From contig ONQE01000016.1 in the NCBI GenBank assembly GCA_900319925.1, forward strand, positions 1 to 47,288: 47,288 nucleotides of DNA, read 5' to 3'. Source of the stretch: an uncultured Bacteroidales bacterium (lineage in GTDB: Bacteria > Bacteroidota > Bacteroidia > Bacteroidales > WCHB1-69). The stretch's first letter is position 1. Every line of letters starts with the position of its first letter. Shown here piece by piece: positions 25,408-36,037 of this stretch. Below the pieces are notes generated by a model. It saw nothing but the letters and a program-made list of their open reading frames with translations. It was not told the origin of the DNA and did not search any database. A program made the position numbers and the translations under genes.

Positions 25408-26232
25408 ATGAAGTTCAATTTAACCAGACCTTTGGTCTTCTTTGACTTGGAGACCACCGGCTTGAATGTCGGAAAAGACAAAATCGTGGAGATTTCGATG
25501 CTGAAAGCGATGCCCGACGGCGAGGAGATCAGCCGTACGGAGCTTATCAACCCAGGGATGCCGATTCCCGACGAAGTGTCGGCCATCCATGGCATTACGG
25601 ACGAGGATGTGCGCGACAAGCCCACGTTCGCGGAGATTGCCGACGACCTGTTGGCTTTCATCGGAGACGCGGATCTTGCCGGGTTCAACTCCAACAAATT
25701 CGATGTACCCTTATTAGTGGAAGAGTTCCTGCGTTGCGGCCGCCGTTTTGACTTACGCAACCGCTATCTCATTGACGTTCAGAACATTTTCCATAAGATG
25801 GAACCGCGAAATCTCGTGGCCGCCTACAAGTTCTACTGCAACAGCGACCTCACGGACGCTCACCATGCCAGTGCCGACACCAAAGCCACGTGCGAGGTGC
25901 TGAAAGCCCAGCTCGACCGCTACGACGGCGTGGAATACACCGACCGTCACACAAAGCGCACGTATGTGCCCGTGAAGAACGATGTGAAGGCGTTGAGCGC
26001 ATTCACCACCGAGCGGCAGACCGTCGATTTGGCCGGCCACATCGTGATGGACGCCCAGCAGCGCGCGGTGTTCAACTTCGGCAAGCACAAGGGTATTCCG
26101 GTGAACGAGGTCTTCAGAAAGGAGCCCGCCTACTACGACTGGATGATGAAGGCCGACTTCCCGCTCTACACCAAAGAGGTCATCACGCAGATTTACCACG
26201 AAGTTTCCTTGGAGAAGAAATTCTCAAGGTAA
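25408..26232 (+). CDS. DnaQ-like 3'-5' exonuclease with C-terminal accessory domain
   Basis: The 274-residue protein opens with a DEDDh exonuclease: FFDLETTGL gives the Asp13/Glu15 metal pair, GFNSNKFDVPLL holds the second Asp, and DAHHASADTKAT the His and last Asp. Family members proofread DNA or trim nucleic acids. After about residue 215 comes a second small domain, FNFGKHKGIPVNEVF followed by EPAYYDWMMKADFPLYTK, a pattern found at the end of Bacteroidetes exonucleases and resembling the small 'quorum-sensing-regulated virulence factor' type domain. The gene starts one base after the T9SS cargo gene and ends at a strong terminator. Confidence 0.9.
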   Translation: MKFNLTRPLVFFDLETTGLNVGKDKIVEISMLKAMPDGEEISRTELINPGMPIPDEVSAIHGITDEDVRDKPTFAEIADDLLAFIGDADLAGFNSNKFDVPLLVEEFLRCGRRFDLRNRYLIDVQNIFHKMEPRNLVAAYKFYCNSDLTDAHHASADTKATCEVLKAQLDRYDGVEYTDRHTKRTYVPVKNDVKALSAFTTERQTVDLAGHIVMDAQQRAVFNFGKHKGIPVNEVFRKEPAYYDWMMKADFPLYTKEVITQIYHEVSLEKKFSR

Positions 26233-26251
26233 CGGAATGGAGAGTATAACA

Positions 26252-26286
26252 AACGCCCCGTCTGGCCGATGCCGGACGGGGCGTTT
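26252..26286. terminator. Bidirectional terminator between the exonuclease gene and hpf
   Basis: Eleven-base arms AACGCCCCGTC (26252-26262) and GACGGGGCGTT (26275-26285), with a small GGC/GCC pair inside, and short T-runs on both strands. Confidence 0.82.
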
Positions 26287-26307
26287 TGGTAATGGGTCTA
26301 TCAGGGT

Positions 26308-26640
26308 TTACTTCTCCTCGAAGGAGATTTCGCCCGAAGGCCTTCTATTCTGCTCTTTTTCCTTGCTCTTTTGGAGCTGCTTCTTGATGGCGTCAATGGC
26401 GAGGTCGGTAGCCTCCTCAAAGGATTTGGCAGTCTTACCGGCACGAGCATCGTAGCCCCGGACGTTCATACTGATGTCAACGGTCTTGTTCTCCGGCGCT
26501 TCGGTGTTCTCCAGTTTCAGCGCGACATCGGCACCCATGATGCCGTCATGCAGCCTGTTCAGCTTCTCCACCTTCTCAGTGATGAAGCTCTCCAATTTCT
26601 GATCCGCTTTGAAGTGTACGGAATTGATGTTAATTTTCAT
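26308..26640 (-). CDS. hpf: Ribosome hibernation-promoting factor, short form
   Basis: The 110-residue protein matches the HPF/YfiA fold: MKININSVHFKADQKLESFI, then EKVEKLNRLHDGIMGADVAL, and SFEEATDLAIDAIKKQLQK near the C terminus. It binds the decoding region of the small ribosomal subunit in non-growing cells and stabilises inactive ribosomes. There is no long C-terminal dimerisation domain, so a short-form factor is encoded. The ATG at 26640 is preceded by AGGAGGT, a rare feature here. It follows xerC by 17 bases and is the last gene of that transcript. Confidence 0.95.
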   Translation of the reverse strand: MKININSVHFKADQKLESFITEKVEKLNRLHDGIMGADVALKLENTEAPENKTVDISMNVRGYDARAGKTAKSFEEATDLAIDAIKKQLQKSKEKEQNRRPSGEISFEEK

Positions 26641-26644
26641 AAAA

Positions 26645-26651
26645 ACCTCCT
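26645..26651 (-). promoter_or_regulatory. Full Shine-Dalgarno sequence of hpf
   Basis: On the minus strand AGGAGGT, four bases before the ATG at 26640. It is as complete as the one ahead of pyrB. Confidence 0.75.
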
Positions 26652-26657
26652 TTTAAT

Positions 26658-27548
26658 TTATGCTCTTGGATGAGCTTGTTGATAAATGGACTTCAATTGT
26701 TCGATGGAATTGTGCGTATAAACCTGCGTGGCCGCCAGCGAGCTGTGACCCAAAATGGTCTTGATTGCGTTCAAGTCCGCCCCGTTGTTGAGCAGATGCG
26801 TGGCGAACGTGTGCCGGATCACGTGCGGGCTGCGCTTGTCGATAGTGGTCACCATATCCAGATATTTCCGTACAATTCGATACACTGCCTTCGGATAAAG
26901 TTGCTTTCCGTTAGCGGTGACAAAGATATAATTATTTTCGGTTCCGTCGGAAAATTTTTTTTGCAAGTTTTCCAAGTACAATGTCAATAACTCTGACAGC
27001 CGATTGCCGAACGGAATGATGCGTTCTTTGTTCCGTTTTCCTAATACCTTGAGCGTATTATCCTGAAAATGAATATCTTGCACTTTGATATTCAGCAGTT
27101 CCGATTCACGCATCCCGGTGGCGTAGAAGAGTTCAAGAATGGTACGGTCGCGCAGACCCTCGAAGGATTCTTCGAAAGGAATGTCATTGAACAGATGTTC
27201 CATGTCGCGTTGTTCCACATATTGCGGCAGTTTCTTGGGCAGTTTCGGGGCGTGGATAGTGAGTGTCGGATTCACAGTTAACTCTTTGATTTTCAACTTA
27301 TAGCGATAAAAAGCCTTCACTGCGCTGATCTTGCGGCTCACGGATCGCGCTTCCAAAGATTCATCCTCCAACAATGAGATAACCCATGCCCGGATATCCC
27401 CGCTATGAACATCCGACAGTTGATGAATTTCCAACCTCTCCTCCAAGAATTGGAAGAATTGGGACAAATCTATTCCATAAGCGGTCACCGTGTGTGGGGA
27501 GACGCGCTTCTCGTATTGGAGGTAGTCGATGAAATCTTCGTATGACAT
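26658..27548 (-). CDS. xerC: Tyrosine recombinase XerC
   Basis: The 296-residue protein has the core-binding N-terminal domain (YLQYEKRVSPHTVTAYGIDL) and the full catalytic set of the tyrosine recombinases: Arg147 in TGMRESEL, Lys171 in LGKRNKERIIPF, His242 and Arg245 in PHVIRHTFATHLL, His268 in LGHSSL and nucleophile Tyr277 in AATQVYTH. With XerD it resolves chromosome dimers at dif during division. The size, the absence of mobile-element neighbours and the place between rpsU and hpf, an arrangement seen in many Bacteroidetes, indicate the housekeeping enzyme rather than an integrase. Confidence 0.94.
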   Translation of the reverse strand: MSYEDFIDYLQYEKRVSPHTVTAYGIDLSQFFQFLEERLEIHQLSDVHSGDIRAWVISLLEDESLEARSVSRKISAVKAFYRYKLKIKELTVNPTLTIHAPKLPKKLPQYVEQRDMEHLFNDIPFEESFEGLRDRTILELFYATGMRESELLNIKVQDIHFQDNTLKVLGKRNKERIIPFGNRLSELLTLYLENLQKKFSDGTENNYIFVTANGKQLYPKAVYRIVRKYLDMVTTIDKRSPHVIRHTFATHLLNNGADLNAIKTILGHSSLAATQVYTHNSIEQLKSIYQQAHPRA

Positions 27549-27608
27549 AGGGTTAGGTTTGGAGGTTAGGGTTTATGGTTTAAGGGGGTGCCACCTTAAG
27601 GAGGGGAT

Positions 27609-27636
27609 AAAAAAAAACAGGGATGCGTCCCTGTTT
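27609..27636 (-). terminator. Terminator between rpsU and xerC
   Basis: On the minus strand a 9-bp hairpin AAACAGGGA/TCCCTGTTT with loop CGCA runs into a further stretch of T. It lies 24 bases after the rpsU stop and 61 bases before the xerC start, so most rpsU transcripts should end here. Confidence 0.85.
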
Positions 27637-27659
27637 CTCGTGATTGACAAAACCGTCTG

Positions 27660-27854
27660 TTACTCGTTTTCAGCGGCGCGAAGCTGCTGGACGTAGATGG
27701 CCTTGCGCAATTGCTCCCGTCTGATGACGCTCTTTTTGGTGAATTCCTGACGGGCGCGGATTTCTTTCTTCACGCCGATCTTGTCGAATTTCTTTTTCAG
27801 TTTCTTGAGCGCTTTGTCGATGGACTCGCCTTCTTTAATGGGAACAATAATCAT
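27660..27854 (-). CDS. rpsU: Ribosomal protein bS21
   Basis: The 64-residue basic protein (MIIVPIKEGESIDKALKKLK, then KEIRARQEFTKKSVIRREQL) is the S21 protein of the small ribosomal subunit. In Bacteroidetes bS21, together with bS6 and bS18, holds the anti-Shine-Dalgarno end of 16S rRNA and makes it unavailable; this is established from ribosome structures. The leader has AGAGGT seven bases before the ATG, a moderate Shine-Dalgarno sequence that would let free ribosomes lacking bS21 sense the shortage. It has its own promoter and terminator. Confidence 0.97.
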   Translation of the reverse strand: MIIVPIKEGESIDKALKKLKKKFDKIGVKKEIRARQEFTKKSVIRREQLRKAIYVQQLRAAENE

Positions 27855-27861
27855 AAAAAAT

Positions 27862-27867
27862 ACCTCT
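27862..27867 (-). promoter_or_regulatory. Moderate Shine-Dalgarno sequence of rpsU
   Basis: On the minus strand AGAGGT, of which GAGGT pairs with the 16S rRNA tail, seven bases before the ATG at 27854. Autoregulation of rpsU through such a site has been proposed for other Bacteroidetes. Confidence 0.5.
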
Positions 27868-27901
27868 TTCTTTAATTGGTGAAAAAATTTTTTTGAGGCG
27901 G

Positions 27902-27909
27902 CAAAAATA
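27902..27909 (-). promoter_or_regulatory. -7 promoter box of rpsU
   Basis: On the minus strand TATTTTTG followed by C, 47 bases before the ATG at 27854. Confidence 0.6.
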
Positions 27910-27988
27910 CACTTTTTTTGATATATCCCGCCACGAAAACAATCATTTTCTTACAACGAGTAAATGATTGAGAATCATCCATATAGCA

Positions 27989-28019
27989 AAAAGAGGATGC
28001 CGTGACAGCATCCTCTTTT
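27989..28019 (-). terminator. Terminator of apt-ilvE
   Basis: A perfect 12-bp hairpin, AAAAGAGGATGC (27989-28000) with GCATCCTCTTTT (28008-28019); on the minus strand it ends in a T-run. It lies 19 bases after the ilvE stop. Confidence 0.88.
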
Positions 28020-28038
28020 GTAGCAACAATGGTGAAAT

Positions 28039-29061
28039 TTAGCAGTCCACGATGGTGCACCAACCGTACTTGTCTTCGATTTCGCCATATTGGATGCCCA
28101 TGAGGATCTCGCGCATCTTGATGGACCAAGGACCGGGTTTGCCGTCTTTGGAGATGACATACTCCTTGCCGGTCTCTCTGTCCTGAATCTTGTGGATGGG
28201 GGAGATGACGGCGGCGGTACCGCAGGCGCCAGCTTCCTCGAAGGTGTCGATCTCATCGAGTCTGACGTGGCGTCTTTCGACCACGAGACCGAGGTCCTCA
28301 GCGATGGTGCGGAGGCTCATGTTGGTGATGGAGGGCAGGATGGAGCCGGAATCCGGGGTCACATACTTGCCGTCCTTGATGCCGAAGAAGTTGGCGGGAC
28401 CAGCCTCGTCGATGAAGGTTTTCGTCTTGGCATCGGCGAAGATGGAGGCGCTGAAGCCTTCCTTGTGGGCGCGCTCGCCGGCGCGGAGGGAAGCGGCGTA
28501 GTTACCGCCGACCTTCACGTGACCGGTGCCCAGAGGAGCCGCACGGTCATAATCCTTGGCGATCTGCATGTCAGTGGGTTTGAAACCTTCTTTGAAGTAA
28601 GGTCCGACGGGCATCACGAAGACAACGAAAAGGTATTCGTCGGCGGGTTTCACACCGATGGTGGCGCCAGTGCCGATGAGCAACGGGCGGATGTAGAGGG
28701 AACCCTCGGTGCCGTAAGGCGGGATGTACCCGGCGTTGGCCTTGATCACCATCTCCAATGCGTCGAAGAACAGCTTTTCCGGAATGGGGGCCAGCATGAT
28801 AGTGTCGGCGGAATTGTTGAGACGTTTCCAGTTCTCTTCCCAGCGGAACAAACGGACTTTGCCGTCTTTGCCGCGGAAGGCCTTCATGCCTTCGAAAGCC
28901 TCCTGGCCGTAGTGCAGGCAGGAAGCTGCCATGTGCATCGGAATGTACTCGTCAGAGGTCAATTCCAGTTTTCCCCACTCGCCGTTTCTGAAGTAGCAAC
29001 GGACATTGTAATCGGTTTTCACATAACCGAATGAAAGGTTTTTCCAATCGATATTTTTCAT
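28039..29061 (-). CDS. ilvE: Branched-chain amino acid aminotransferase
   Basis: Transfers the amino group between glutamate and the keto acids of leucine, isoleucine and valine, using pyridoxal phosphate. The 340 residues are typical of the longer class found in Bacteroidetes and eukaryotes. HVKVGGNYAASL holds the cofactor lysine (Lys183); YGQEAFEGMKAFR, IRPLLIGTG and IDEAGPANFFGI are conserved around the active site; GACGTAAVISPI is the phosphate-binding end. It begins 24 bases after the apt stop with no promoter box between them, so it is co-transcribed with apt. Confidence 0.96.
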   Translation of the reverse strand: MKNIDWKNLSFGYVKTDYNVRCYFRNGEWGKLELTSDEYIPMHMAASCLHYGQEAFEGMKAFRGKDGKVRLFRWEENWKRLNNSADTIMLAPIPEKLFFDALEMVIKANAGYIPPYGTEGSLYIRPLLIGTGATIGVKPADEYLFVVFVMPVGPYFKEGFKPTDMQIAKDYDRAAPLGTGHVKVGGNYAASLRAGERAHKEGFSASIFADAKTKTFIDEAGPANFFGIKDGKYVTPDSGSILPSITNMSLRTIAEDLGLVVERRHVRLDEIDTFEEAGACGTAAVISPIHKIQDRETGKEYVISKDGKPGPWSIKMREILMGIQYGEIEDKYGWCTIVDC

Positions 29062-29085
29062 AAAAAATTTATTTGATAGGTATTT

Positions 29086-29598
29086 TTATACGGTTAATAA
29101 ACTGTCAATAGCATATTTGGACAACTTTTTGCGCCCCTTCAACGCCTCCAGTTCCATCAAGAACAGCAGATGAATCTCTTTGGGGTGGAAATGGTTGACC
29201 AAGTTGATGGCCGCAGCCATGGAGCCACCGGTCGCCAGCACGTCATCAACGATGAGCACCTTTTGGTTTTCAGAACAGGCATCGGTGTGGATTTCCATCG
29301 TCGCACTGCCATATTCGAGCAAATAGGTCTCCTGATAGGTCGTGTACGGAAGTTTGCCTTTTTTGCGCACGGGCACGAACGGGACATCCAATTGGTAGGC
29401 GATAGTAGGGCCGAAGAAAAAGCCGCGCGACTCGAGGGCGACCACCACATCGGGTTCGAACTTCCTGGCAATCTGCACCATAGCATCAATAGTTTCGCGA
29501 AACGCCTGCGCATCGCTGAACAAAGTGGTAATGTCATAGAACTGAATTCCGGGTGTCGGAAAGTCAGGAACCACACGTATTTTCTCCTTGATATTCAT
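29086..29598 (-). CDS. apt: Adenine phosphoribosyltransferase
   Basis: Salvages adenine with PRPP to AMP in the cytosol. From the ATG at 29598 the protein has 170 residues, the normal size. It opens with IRVVPDFPTPGIQFYDITTL, has the hood motif ALESRGFFFGPTIAY and the PRPP loop VLIVDDVLATGGSM. An open frame runs upstream to 29673, but the added residues are unlike the family and the -7 promoter box at 29626 lies inside it, so 29598 is the start. ilvE follows in the same transcript. Confidence 0.96.
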   Translation of the reverse strand: MNIKEKIRVVPDFPTPGIQFYDITTLFSDAQAFRETIDAMVQIARKFEPDVVVALESRGFFFGPTIAYQLDVPFVPVRKKGKLPYTTYQETYLLEYGSATMEIHTDACSENQKVLIVDDVLATGGSMAAAINLVNHFHPKEIHLLFLMELEALKGRKKLSKYAIDSLLTV

Positions 29599-29625
29599 CA
29601 CTTTATTGTCCGAAAAAATTTTGCA

Positions 29626-29633
29626 CAAAAGTA
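29626..29633 (-). promoter_or_regulatory. -7 promoter box of apt-ilvE
   Basis: On the minus strand TACTTTTG, 27 bases before the ATG at 29598. Confidence 0.55.
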
Positions 29634-29650
29634 CACTTTTTTTTAAAACA

Positions 29651-29679
29651 AAAAAGGTGTTCTTTTGGAACACCTTTTT
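29651..29679 (-). terminator. Terminator of the small lipoprotein gene
   Basis: Arms 29651-29662 and 29668-29679 form a 12-bp hairpin, A-rich and T-rich at the feet. It lies 18 bases after the stop of the gene at 29698. Confidence 0.88.
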
Positions 29680-29697
29680 TCTGCAAGATAATGTGGA

Positions 29698-30072
29698 TTA
29701 TCTTTTCTTTTTACCGCTGTTCACGATAGTGCTAGTTGCTTCGGCTTCGGCTTTGTCGATGGCCTTGTTGGCAACTCTGTTGGCGGCGCTTTGAGCGTGC
29801 TCTTGAACTGAGGGAGCCTCATTCGTCTTAGAGACGGTCGGAGTGCTGCTGCTCGTGTTTTTCTTGGGGGTCGTGGTGGTCTTCTTGGCGGGAGTGGTCT
29901 GAGCGACGGGCTCCTCAGCGACGGGCTCGGCAACCTCTTCAGGCTCCTGTTGAACAACCTCTTCCTGCTGGGCGGGAACAGTGTCCATCAAAGCTTCGGG
30001 TTCTTGGGCTTTCTTGTTACCGCAGGCAAAGAAAAGGCCTGCGCAAAGCACTGCTAAAAATACTTTCTTCAT
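29698..30072 (-). CDS. Small Pro/Glu/Thr-rich lipoprotein of unknown function
   Basis: The 124-residue product has a lipoprotein signal ending in LFFAC (Cys17). The mature part is low in complexity: an acidic stretch (QQEEVVQQEPEEVAEPVAEE), a Thr/Lys/Ser stretch (TTPAKKTTTTPKKNTSSS) and a possible helix near the end (QSAANRVANKAIDKAEAEAT). This looks like a flexible periplasmic or surface tether rather than an enzyme. It follows another lipoprotein gene by 35 bases and probably shares its promoter. No family recognised. Confidence 0.82.
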   Translation of the reverse strand: MKKVFLAVLCAGLFFACGNKKAQEPEALMDTVPAQQEEVVQQEPEEVAEPVAEEPVAQTTPAKKTTTTPKKNTSSSTPTVSKTNEAPSVQEHAQSAANRVANKAIDKAEAEATSTIVNSGKKKR

Positions 30073-30107
30073 TTTATTCGGGTTTTAGGTGAATAATTCT
30101 ATGGAAA

Positions 30108-30635
30108 TTACTTGGCGGGAACGTAGGTGATGGTGAAGGTGTTCTGAGACTTGGCAGGATTACTGTCATCGTTTCTGGTGTATTTGAGGACCAGTTGGTT
30201 CTTGTCGTAAGAAACAACAGAGCAGAGCTCAAGTTGATCATCATATTCCCAAGGCATTTGGAACGTAATCTGTTGTTTGGCTTCGTCAACCGTGTAAGTA
30301 GCGGCAGTGGCTATCTGATACGGTTCGCTCGGATCTTCAGGAAGAAGAGTGCCGGGATCGATGGTCAGAACACCGTTCTCACCGAAGATGAGGACATCAT
30401 CCTTTTCGTATGAATAGAAGAAACCAGTCGAATGCTCGTAGTCGCCGTCTGCATAAAGCTCATCAAGCATAACACCAGCACTTAACTGATATGCGGGAAC
30501 GGATTTGACAGAAGTCATCACCCAACCTTTCTTGGCGGATTTCAGGGCATCCGTGATGGGGGTTTCGGACGTGTTCGTACATCCATTGAGCAACAACAAA
30601 GCTGCAACAGCCATTAAGCTTAATACTTTTTTCAT
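30108..30635 (-). CDS. Lipoprotein, possibly lipocalin-like
   Basis: From the ATG at 30635 the protein has 175 residues with a lipoprotein signal ending in LLLNGC (Cys19). The mature part begins with DALKSAKKGWVMTSV and continues in alternating strands, ending with DKNQLVLKYTRNDD and NTFTITYVPAK; the pattern of a lone N-terminal Trp and a last strand reading L-V-L-K-Y recalls the lipocalin-like lipoproteins of Bacteroidetes, but I cannot assign a family. The longer open frame to 30803 includes the promoter box at 30702, so the shorter start is used. Confidence 0.85.
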   Translation of the reverse strand: MKKVLSLMAVAALLLLNGCTNTSETPITDALKSAKKGWVMTSVKSVPAYQLSAGVMLDELYADGDYEHSTGFFYSYEKDDVLIFGENGVLTIDPGTLLPEDPSEPYQIATAATYTVDEAKQQITFQMPWEYDDQLELCSVVSYDKNQLVLKYTRNDDSNPAKSQNTFTITYVPAK

Positions 30636-30701
30636 TTCTTTGAATTTTTGGGTTAATAAATATTGTTTGTTATTATTTTTTTCGCCTTTTATTCCAAGGC
30701 G

Positions 30702-30709
30702 CAAAAATA
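30702..30709 (-). promoter_or_regulatory. -7 promoter box of the two lipoprotein genes
   Basis: On the minus strand TATTTTTG followed by C, 66 bases before the ATG at 30635. Confidence 0.6.
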
Positions 30710-30799
30710 TATTTTTTTCTAATGGTCGACTCTTAAAAATTCTTAAAAATGCTTTTTCCTTCAAATCATCAAAAACACGCATTAGACAATAAACAAATG

Positions 30800-34649
<3,850 letters not shown>

Positions 34650-34664
34650 TCATAAACCATTCGG

Positions 34665-34672
34665 CAAAAATA
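34665..34672 (-). promoter_or_regulatory. -7 promoter box of the beta-galactosidase gene
   Basis: On the minus strand TATTTTTG followed by C, 27 bases before the ATG at 34637. Confidence 0.6.
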
Positions 34673-34710
34673 TAGAAATATGCGGTTCCTGAAATCAGAG
34701 AGGATGCCTG

Positions 34711-36027
34711 TTACCTCTCCTTCCTCACAAACTTGAACGAGTGTTGCTGGCCGCGCTTTCGAATGACCAGCAGATACTCTCCTACGGCCATATTCTTGTT
34801 ACTCAAAAGGATAGTGTTGTCTCTCAGCGTACCTCCCGCCACTTTCCGACCCGCGAGATTGCGTATTTCATAATTGGCACCGAGAAACTCCTGCGGAAAG
34901 TCGATGTGAAGCTGATCAGTCGCAGGATTGGGATAGACACGGAAGTGGTCTTTGACGGACTGGACATCGGGAACGGCATCAGGGGCGGGAAACGTGTCGG
35001 GCGGGGGCGGGAAACTGTCCATATATTGCGACAAATAGGGGATGAGATACTCCCGCAAATCCAGACGTTGCAGTTTTGCAGAGATGTCAAAGGCAACAAA
35101 ACCTACAACCTTGGTGAAATGCTCGTTGGTAATATAGTAGTCCAGGGCATTGGAAGTAGCTATAGCCTCAATTTGCGCTTTGGCCAACATCTCGAAATCC
35201 AACCGGCGTTTGTTGCCGGAGAAGAAGTTATCGCCCTGAAAATCATACAGTAACAGGATAAATGGATGAAGGGCATCCCAAAAGTGGCCCCCGTTGTAGT
35301 CGTAACCACAAAGGACAAGCAACCGGTATTGAGGGAGGTAAGTGCAACCCGTGACGAGCCCCTTCACATCATACGTCTCGTGCCGATGCGCGATATAGGT
35401 ACCGGGGGTCTTGGGAAGCCCGTAAACCGTGGTCTGCTCCGACACCCATTGCTTGGTGAACAGGTAGATACTGTCGTCTGTAACGAGGAAGGCCTCGCAA
35501 TCGAAATCATTGTTTTCGGTTTGATAAGAAAAGTCGGTCTGATCCTCGTAAGAATACCAAATCGTGTCCACTTCGAACGGTTGGTTCAAGATGGACTCCT
35601 TTTTGATTCGGAGGATATGGAGGTCGTGGCGGTTCCCGTGATTGTTTCCGGTAACACCGATATAGATGTACAAGCTGTCTTGCGCGAGCTCCTCACTGTT
35701 GCGATTGACACCCCCTTCAAAGCAGATGGTATTCAAGATAGCCCCGTTTGTACTGTCAATCATGTAGAGACAGCTGTCGAACCAATCGTTGTAAGTCCAA
35801 TAGTTGTTTTCCCAGTAAAGCAGGGCGGAGGTATCGAACAACAGGGAGTCCAGTTCCGCGATCTCGACAGGCGTGATGACGGTGGAGTCGTAGAGGCAAC
35901 TGCCGTCATTGACGGTGGCATCGGCATTGTAATTGACGGCCAACGAATCCGTGCAGCCGCATACCTGGGCACGGCACCAACTCGCGGCCAGCATCAACAA
36001 GACTGTGAGAAAGATATTGGAACGCAT
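34711..36027 (-). CDS. T9SS-exported protein with GCTD-repeat and beta-propeller-like region
   Basis: The 438-residue protein has a signal peptide (MRSNIFLTVLLMLAASWCRAQ), then the motif GCTDSLAVNYNADATVNDGS followed by C, an Asp-rich repeat known from many marine and gut Bacteroidetes surface proteins and likely to bind calcium. Residues about 60-330 are beta-rich with blade-like segments (SIYLFTKQW, TTVYGLPKTPGTY, GLVTGCTYLPQYRLLVLCGY), so a propeller is plausible. The end, FRVYPNPATDQLHIDFP to GEYLLVIRKRGQQHSFKFVR, is a type A Type IX sorting domain. It follows its paralogue after 10 bases and shares its promoter. Function unknown. Confidence 0.87.
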   Translation of the reverse strand: MRSNIFLTVLLMLAASWCRAQVCGCTDSLAVNYNADATVNDGSCLYDSTVITPVEIAELDSLLFDTSALLYWENNYWTYNDWFDSCLYMIDSTNGAILNTICFEGGVNRNSEELAQDSLYIYIGVTGNNHGNRHDLHILRIKKESILNQPFEVDTIWYSYEDQTDFSYQTENNDFDCEAFLVTDDSIYLFTKQWVSEQTTVYGLPKTPGTYIAHRHETYDVKGLVTGCTYLPQYRLLVLCGYDYNGGHFWDALHPFILLLYDFQGDNFFSGNKRRLDFEMLAKAQIEAIATSNALDYYITNEHFTKVVGFVAFDISAKLQRLDLREYLIPYLSQYMDSFPPPPDTFPAPDAVPDVQSVKDHFRVYPNPATDQLHIDFPQEFLGANYEIRNLAGRKVAGGTLRDNTILLSNKNMAVGEYLLVIRKRGQQHSFKFVRKER

Positions 36028-36037
36028 ATACTGAAAT

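Noticed and set aside
26658-27548. Phage or conjugative-element integrase
   Set aside because: Size, sequence and the rpsU-xerC-hpf context fit the housekeeping XerC; no attachment repeats or mobile genes are near.
29599-29673. N-terminal extension of apt
   Set aside because: It includes the promoter box and the terminator region of the neighbouring gene, and does not match the family.
34698-34719. Hairpin GAGAGG/CCTCTC after the T9SS gene as its terminator
   Set aside because: The stem is only six pairs with a ten-base loop and is not followed by a T-run on the minus strand.
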